Below, one piece after another: positions 14,272-17,670 of a DNA stretch of 17,670 bases (position 1 is its first letter; every line of letters starts with the position of its first letter). Origin of the DNA: Oligoflexales bacterium (GTDB lineage: Bacteria > Bdellovibrionota_B > Oligoflexia > Oligoflexales > CACXFL01). The notes under the pieces are model-generated. The model was not told where the DNA came from. It worked only from the letters and a program-made list of their open reading frames with translations, and searched no databases. The translations under genes and the position numbers were made by a program. The stretch is taken from NCBI GenBank assembly GCA_028282865.1, contig JANQHA010000629.1, positions 1 through 17,670 on the forward strand. The letters are read 5' to 3'.

Positions 14272-15969
14272 CTAATCAGCAGAAACACCTTGCTCAGAGA
14301 AAACAAAGCCACCATCTCTTTTATTTGCGCTGGAATAAACCCACCAAAGCAAACGGTTCAACTCTATTGCCGAAGACTTAGTAAGTGGATGATAGATCAT
14401 CCTCGGAGCCTTAACTGGTCGTATGAAACGATATTTATCTATCAATTGGCTTGTGATCTCAAAGTGATCTCCCTCAATAGACTCCCAGCGGCGCCAAGCC
14501 AAAAGTTTACTTCTAACCACTTTTCTAACGACCAAACGACCCGACCCGTCACGAATAAAAGCAGTGCCATTTACATCTCTAACAGAAGACCAAGAGTAGG
14601 GCATTTCGACTTTCTTAAGCTTCGAGACTAAATTCTGTCGTTTTTGCAGCTGATCTCTGAATTTTGGAGAGAAAATTCGCGAAATAAACCCACTTAAGCT
14701 AAAAGAAATCTTATAGTTTGATATCTGTGCAGAAAAAAAAGCAGCTGCTTCCGGTAGAAACCCTGGGTCAAAACCCTTTTGCTTGATGCCCGAGCTTTCT
14801 CCACACTTATTTAGAAATTTATCTAATACGATTTTAGCCCCTTTGCGATCACCGATAGGGCCAAAGGCAGCAATCGCCCCCACCTTTAACGGGCCAATTT
14901 CGGTGTGAACCGAACTTCCTTTAAGAATAAACTGTAAGCAAAATATATTTCTCTGATGCCAGTTACCAGGGTCGTATATAGACCTCTTTGAAACCTCTTT
15001 AGTTTCACGTATTAGCGCTGAAAGTATCGTATCGCACTCGGTATAATTTAAACTATAACTAGACAAAACGATTCGAAGCATGGCCCGAGGTAGTTGATTA
15101 TACTTTTTTAGTTTACTTATATCTCGTTTTAGATTTGTAGCACTAGATACTAGGACAACTTTCTTGCGATGATCACGTAAAAAAAACACTCCAGGTTTTT
15201 CGGGAATAGACTTTAAATCATTTTTATCGACCGCCCAGCCTAACCGACAACCCGATTCAAAATCACCTTGAAACCGAATCGCATCTATGACCTTATCAAA
15301 ACCGTGCCTTTTTAACCGACCCACTAAAATATCAAATAACCGTAAAGTAACTAAAGCATCAGAGTCTGCTCTATGAAGCTCTCCCTCGACACTGATCTTT
15401 AAAAACTCAGCTAAACCTTTGAGAGATTTATTCGGTGCCTCCTTTACAAGTTTTTCAACTAGTAAATGCGTGCATAAAAAGAAATTTGAAATAGCTCTAC
15501 CGAGAACCTTTTCAGAGTAAAAACGCAGAAACTTCATATCGCCGATAGTATTATGGCTGACCAAGACACCCTCTTCGATAAACTGAACAAACTCAGGCAT
15601 AACCTCATCTATCTTAGGGGCGTTACGTACCATCTGATTAGTGATATTAGTCATCCGCCTAACTATAGGAGGAATAGAACGCTCAGGGTTAACTAATGTA
15701 TAAAACTTCTGAACAACTTCGCCCTTATGAACCTTCAGAGCACATATCTCGGTGATACCGTTCTTCTCTGGATTTCCGCCAGTGGTTTCAATATCAAAAA
15801 CAATGTAGGTAGATTCATCAAAATTTAGATCGAGCTTACCGAGCATTTCTCGAGAAGCCTTGGGTAGCAATGGCTCGCTCTTTTTGCGGTCTTTCGAGGC
15901 TGATCTTTTTGAACGTCCGTAGTTGCGCTTCTTATCGCCAACAGTTTTTTTATTTCTCTTTTCCGACAC
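14272..15969 (-). CDS. DnaQ-type 3'-5' exonuclease fused to degenerate UvrC-like GIY-YIG region
   Basis: A 565-residue protein. The N-terminus (1-40) is very Lys/Arg-rich. Residues 52-220 are a DEDDh exonuclease: VFDIETTGG (Asp59, Glu61), SHNTIGDMKFL (Asp144), HRADSD (His199, Asp204). All catalytic residues are present, so 3'-5' exonuclease activity is expected. Residues 253-290 follow the layout of the UvrC/Cho GIY-YIG start: IPEKPGVFFLRD then VVLVSSATNLKRDISKL. The second Tyr-x-Gly of the nuclease motif is replaced by Val-Ser and the catalytic Arg position is doubtful, so that half is probably not a nuclease. Residues 300-565 are unassigned. DnaQ-UvrC/Cho fusions are known, as in mycobacteria. 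GTG 15969 has GGAG five nt upstream. A role in DNA repair is inferred. Confidence 0.82.
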   Translation of the reverse strand: MSEKRNKKTVGDKKRNYGRSKRSASKDRKKSEPLLPKASREMLGKLDLNFDESTYIVFDIETTGGNPEKNGITEICALKVHKGEVVQKFYTLVNPERSIPPIVRRMTNITNQMVRNAPKIDEVMPEFVQFIEEGVLVSHNTIGDMKFLRFYSEKVLGRAISNFFLCTHLLVEKLVKEAPNKSLKGLAEFLKISVEGELHRADSDALVTLRLFDILVGRLKRHGFDKVIDAIRFQGDFESGCRLGWAVDKNDLKSIPEKPGVFFLRDHRKKVVLVSSATNLKRDISKLKKYNQLPRAMLRIVLSSYSLNYTECDTILSALIRETKEVSKRSIYDPGNWHQRNIFCLQFILKGSSVHTEIGPLKVGAIAAFGPIGDRKGAKIVLDKFLNKCGESSGIKQKGFDPGFLPEAAAFFSAQISNYKISFSLSGFISRIFSPKFRDQLQKRQNLVSKLKKVEMPYSWSSVRDVNGTAFIRDGSGRLVVRKVVRSKLLAWRRWESIEGDHFEITSQLIDKYRFIRPVKAPRMIYHPLTKSSAIELNRLLWWVYSSANKRDGGFVFSEQGVSAD

Positions 15970-16164
15970 TAACGCTCCAAAATCTGATTTTATCTTATCA
16001 AAGCGTCTAGGTTTTGTAAGTTATTAATATAAAACGATCGTTTTTGAAAATTCATGCTGCATTCTTACAAAAATACTCCAAGTTGTACTAATTTCTCCGC
16101 CTCATTTTGACAGGCAACCTTACTAAGGGCTTCAAACACGATCGATATAGCCTCAAAAAGATCA

Positions 16165-17328
16165 TTAAAAGTCTAATGCATGCTTCAAATCATCGACAAG
16201 ATCACTTGAAGCCTCAATACCACAAGACAACCTCAGCAATGTAGGGCCAATTCCTAGCTGCTTTCTTAAGGCTTCGGGAACGGAAGCATGTGTCATTCTT
16301 TCAGGATGATTTATAAGCGATTCAACTCCACCGAGGCTTTCGGCAAGAAGAAAAACCTCTAATCGAGATAGAAACTTCAAAACGTCCTCGTAACTACCGT
16401 CAATATCGAAGCTAACCATACCAGAGAAACCCGACATTTGCCGCAAGGCAACATCGTGATTTGGATGGTGATCAAGGCCGGGAAAGTACACCTTACTCAC
16501 CTTGGGAGCAGAAGATAAAAACTCCGCGACCGCAACCGAATTTTGATGATGTTGATTCATTCTGACCGCTAGAGTTTTTAGGCTACGGTGCAATAAAAAA
16601 CACTCCATTGGACTCGGGATACTCCCCGCTTCAAACTGCGACCTTTTGACCAAGTCGTATAATTCCTGACTATTAGTCATAACAGCACCACCAATAACAT
16701 CAGAGTGTCCGCCAATATACTTAGTGCTTGAATGCAAAACTAAATCAGCTCCTATGCTAAGCGGGTGTTGGAAAACCGGGGATGCAAAAGTGTTATCAAC
16801 TACTAATTTTGCTTGAACCTTCTTCGCATAAGATAGCATTTTTTCAATATCGATAACTTTGAGAGTCGGGTTGGTAGGGGTCTCTACCCAAATAACCTTT
16901 ACCTTAGAACTGAGCTTGGCAGAAATTTCTTCATCATCATTCATGTCGATAAAGTGAAACTTAATCCCGTATTTTTCAAAATAATTTCTAAACAGCCGAC
17001 CAGTTCCACCATAAACGTCGTCACAAACCAACACCTCGTCACCAGGAGCAAGCAGTACCTGCATCACGGCTTGCTCTGCTGCAAGACCTGAGGAAAAGGA
17101 CAACCCATAACGCGCGCCCTCTATCTCAGCCAGCCCAATCTCGAGGGCGTCTCTAGTCGGATTTCCAGCGCGAGTATAGTCCCACCCCTTGTGAACTCCA
17201 GGGCTTTGCTGAGCATAAGTGGAAGTTTGGTATATCGGTGGGGTCACCGCTCCTGCCACGGGGTCCGGACTCATGCCCGCATGAACCGATTTAGTGTAAT
17301 ATTTTGCTTCGACCGGTGTTGAACTCAT
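16165..17328 (-). CDS. Cystathionine gamma-synthase/lyase family PLP enzyme
   Basis: A 387-residue Cys/Met-metabolism PLP enzyme. Gamma-synthases join O-acyl-homoserine and cysteine into cystathionine for methionine synthesis. Gamma-lyases split cystathionine into cysteine, 2-oxobutyrate and ammonia. Visible motifs are YTRAGNPTRDALE (Tyr51, Arg53, binding phosphate of the neighbouring subunit), DVYGGTGRLF (Tyr106), VVDNTF (Asp178), HSSTKYIGGHSDVIGG with the PLP lysine Lys203, and SLGGVESLINHPERMTHAS near the end. The last segment is shared by synthases and lyases, so the two cannot be told apart here, and no gene symbol is given. ATG 17328 starts six nt after the glutaredoxin stop. Its AAAGGA ribosome site lies in the last codons of that gene, so translation is coupled. 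The 195-bp gap downstream holds no clear terminator. Confidence 0.92.
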   Translation of the reverse strand: MSSTPVEAKYYTKSVHAGMSPDPVAGAVTPPIYQTSTYAQQSPGVHKGWDYTRAGNPTRDALEIGLAEIEGARYGLSFSSGLAAEQAVMQVLLAPGDEVLVCDDVYGGTGRLFRNYFEKYGIKFHFIDMNDDEEISAKLSSKVKVIWVETPTNPTLKVIDIEKMLSYAKKVQAKLVVDNTFASPVFQHPLSIGADLVLHSSTKYIGGHSDVIGGAVMTNSQELYDLVKRSQFEAGSIPSPMECFLLHRSLKTLAVRMNQHHQNSVAVAEFLSSAPKVSKVYFPGLDHHPNHDVALRQMSGFSGMVSFDIDGSYEDVLKFLSRLEVFLLAESLGGVESLINHPERMTHASVPEALRKQLGIGPTLLRLSCGIEASSDLVDDLKHALDF

Positions 17329-17334
17329 AAAGCA

Positions 17335-17655
17335 TTATCCTTTTGCGCGATCTAAAATTTCTTCTAAATTGCCTTTTCGGTGAAGTTCCATCGTAATGTC
17401 GCAACCACCAATAAACTCACCGTTCACATACAGTTGCGGAATCGTCGGCCAATTAGAAAACTCTTTAATTCCTTCGCGAATGTCCCAGTCTGCGAGCACA
17501 TCAATATCCTTAAAGGCAACACCATATGCACCTAATACTTGAGTGACTTGTGCCGAAAAGCCGCATTGGGGGGATTCTTTCGTGCCTTTCATAAACAAAA
17601 CCACCGGCGACCCGGTCACCTCAGATTTAATCCGATCTTGAATATCTGAACTCAT
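17335..17655 (-). CDS. grxD: Monothiol glutaredoxin, Grx4 type
   Basis: A 106-residue cytoplasmic protein with the CGFS active site (Cys31) in KESPQCGFSAQV, WPTIPQLYVNGEFIGGCDI for glutathione binding, and LFMKGTKE before the active site. These are the marks of class II monothiol glutaredoxins, which carry or sense Fe-S clusters bound with glutathione, often with BolA, and are poor disulfide reductases. Length is typical (105-115). ATG 17655 has AAAGGGAG six nt upstream, the strongest ribosome site of this pair. The cystathionine gamma-synthase/lyase gene follows after six nt and overlaps it through the ribosome site, so both are read from one message. Genes upstream of 17655 are outside the window. 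Confidence 0.95.
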   Translation of the reverse strand: MSSDIQDRIKSEVTGSPVVLFMKGTKESPQCGFSAQVTQVLGAYGVAFKDIDVLADWDIREGIKEFSNWPTIPQLYVNGEFIGGCDITMELHRKGNLEEILDRAKG

Positions 17656-17670
17656 ATTTCACTCCCTTTC

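Noticed and set aside
15970..16164. Small gene or RNA in the gap between the exonuclease and cystathionine gamma-synthase genes
   Set aside because: No frame with a ribosome site, no stable hairpin, only AT-rich sequence; probably the exonuclease promoter region.

Overview
The window looks like a chromosomal segment of a Gram-negative, predatory or delta-type bacterium of the Bdellovibrionota/Oligoflexia or Myxococcota kind. This is inferred from gene content, not from any marker gene. The pointers are a TolQ/TolR/TolR motor operon with a myxo/bdello-type outer-membrane barrel and a TPR protein, a receiver-like/GHKL ATPase protein, an orphan HAMP membrane protein and a PilZ protein. Base composition is moderately AT-rich. 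No tRNA, rRNA, CRISPR, IS element or prophage is visible. TTG or GTG starts are common (107, 2480, 2952, 7813, 12438, 15969), each with some, often good, Shine-Dalgarno support except 2480.

Region 1-4194 (all minus strand) is one tightly packed operon. In transcription order it encodes a TolQ/ExbB-like proton channel, two different TolR/ExbD-like stators, an outer-membrane beta-barrel, a periplasmic TPR protein, and the start of one more secreted protein cut by the window edge. One TolQ plus two TolR is the composition of the Myxococcus AglR-AglQ-AglS gliding motor, and barrel/TPR partners are typical of Glt-type envelope complexes. An envelope-spanning, proton-motive-force-driven machine is the best reading.

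Region 4195-4516 is a divergent, AT-rich intergenic region with a repeated 9-bp motif near both gene starts. The plus-strand gene 4517-5479 encodes a degenerate receiver-like domain fused to a GHKL ATPase domain, a plausible signalling partner. It is followed by an NADP-dependent isocitrate dehydrogenase of the eukaryotic-type family (5552-6775).

Region 6824-8279 (minus) holds a two-gene unit: an orphan two-helix HAMP protein and a protein with a C-terminal J domain. Region 8280-8616 carries a sigma70-like promoter and a leader of about 200 nt with three hairpins, upstream of an ALDH4A1-type L-glutamate-gamma-semialdehyde dehydrogenase (8617-10248). Forty nucleotides later comes an asparagine-synthetase-like PP-loop enzyme that lacks the glutaminase cysteine (10289-12172). 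Its 3' end overlaps a convergent PilZ gene.

Region 12469-17655 contains a typical 2-Cys peroxiredoxin with its own terminator, an unrecognised secreted protein, a DnaQ-type exonuclease fused to a degenerate UvrC-type GIY-YIG-like segment, and a monothiol glutaredoxin/cystathionine gamma-synthase-family gene pair read on the minus strand. The most interesting items are the envelope motor operon with its putative operators, the structured leader at 8468-8596, the HAMP/J-domain pair, the cysteine-less asparagine-synthetase-like enzyme, and the DnaQ/GIY-YIG-like fusion.
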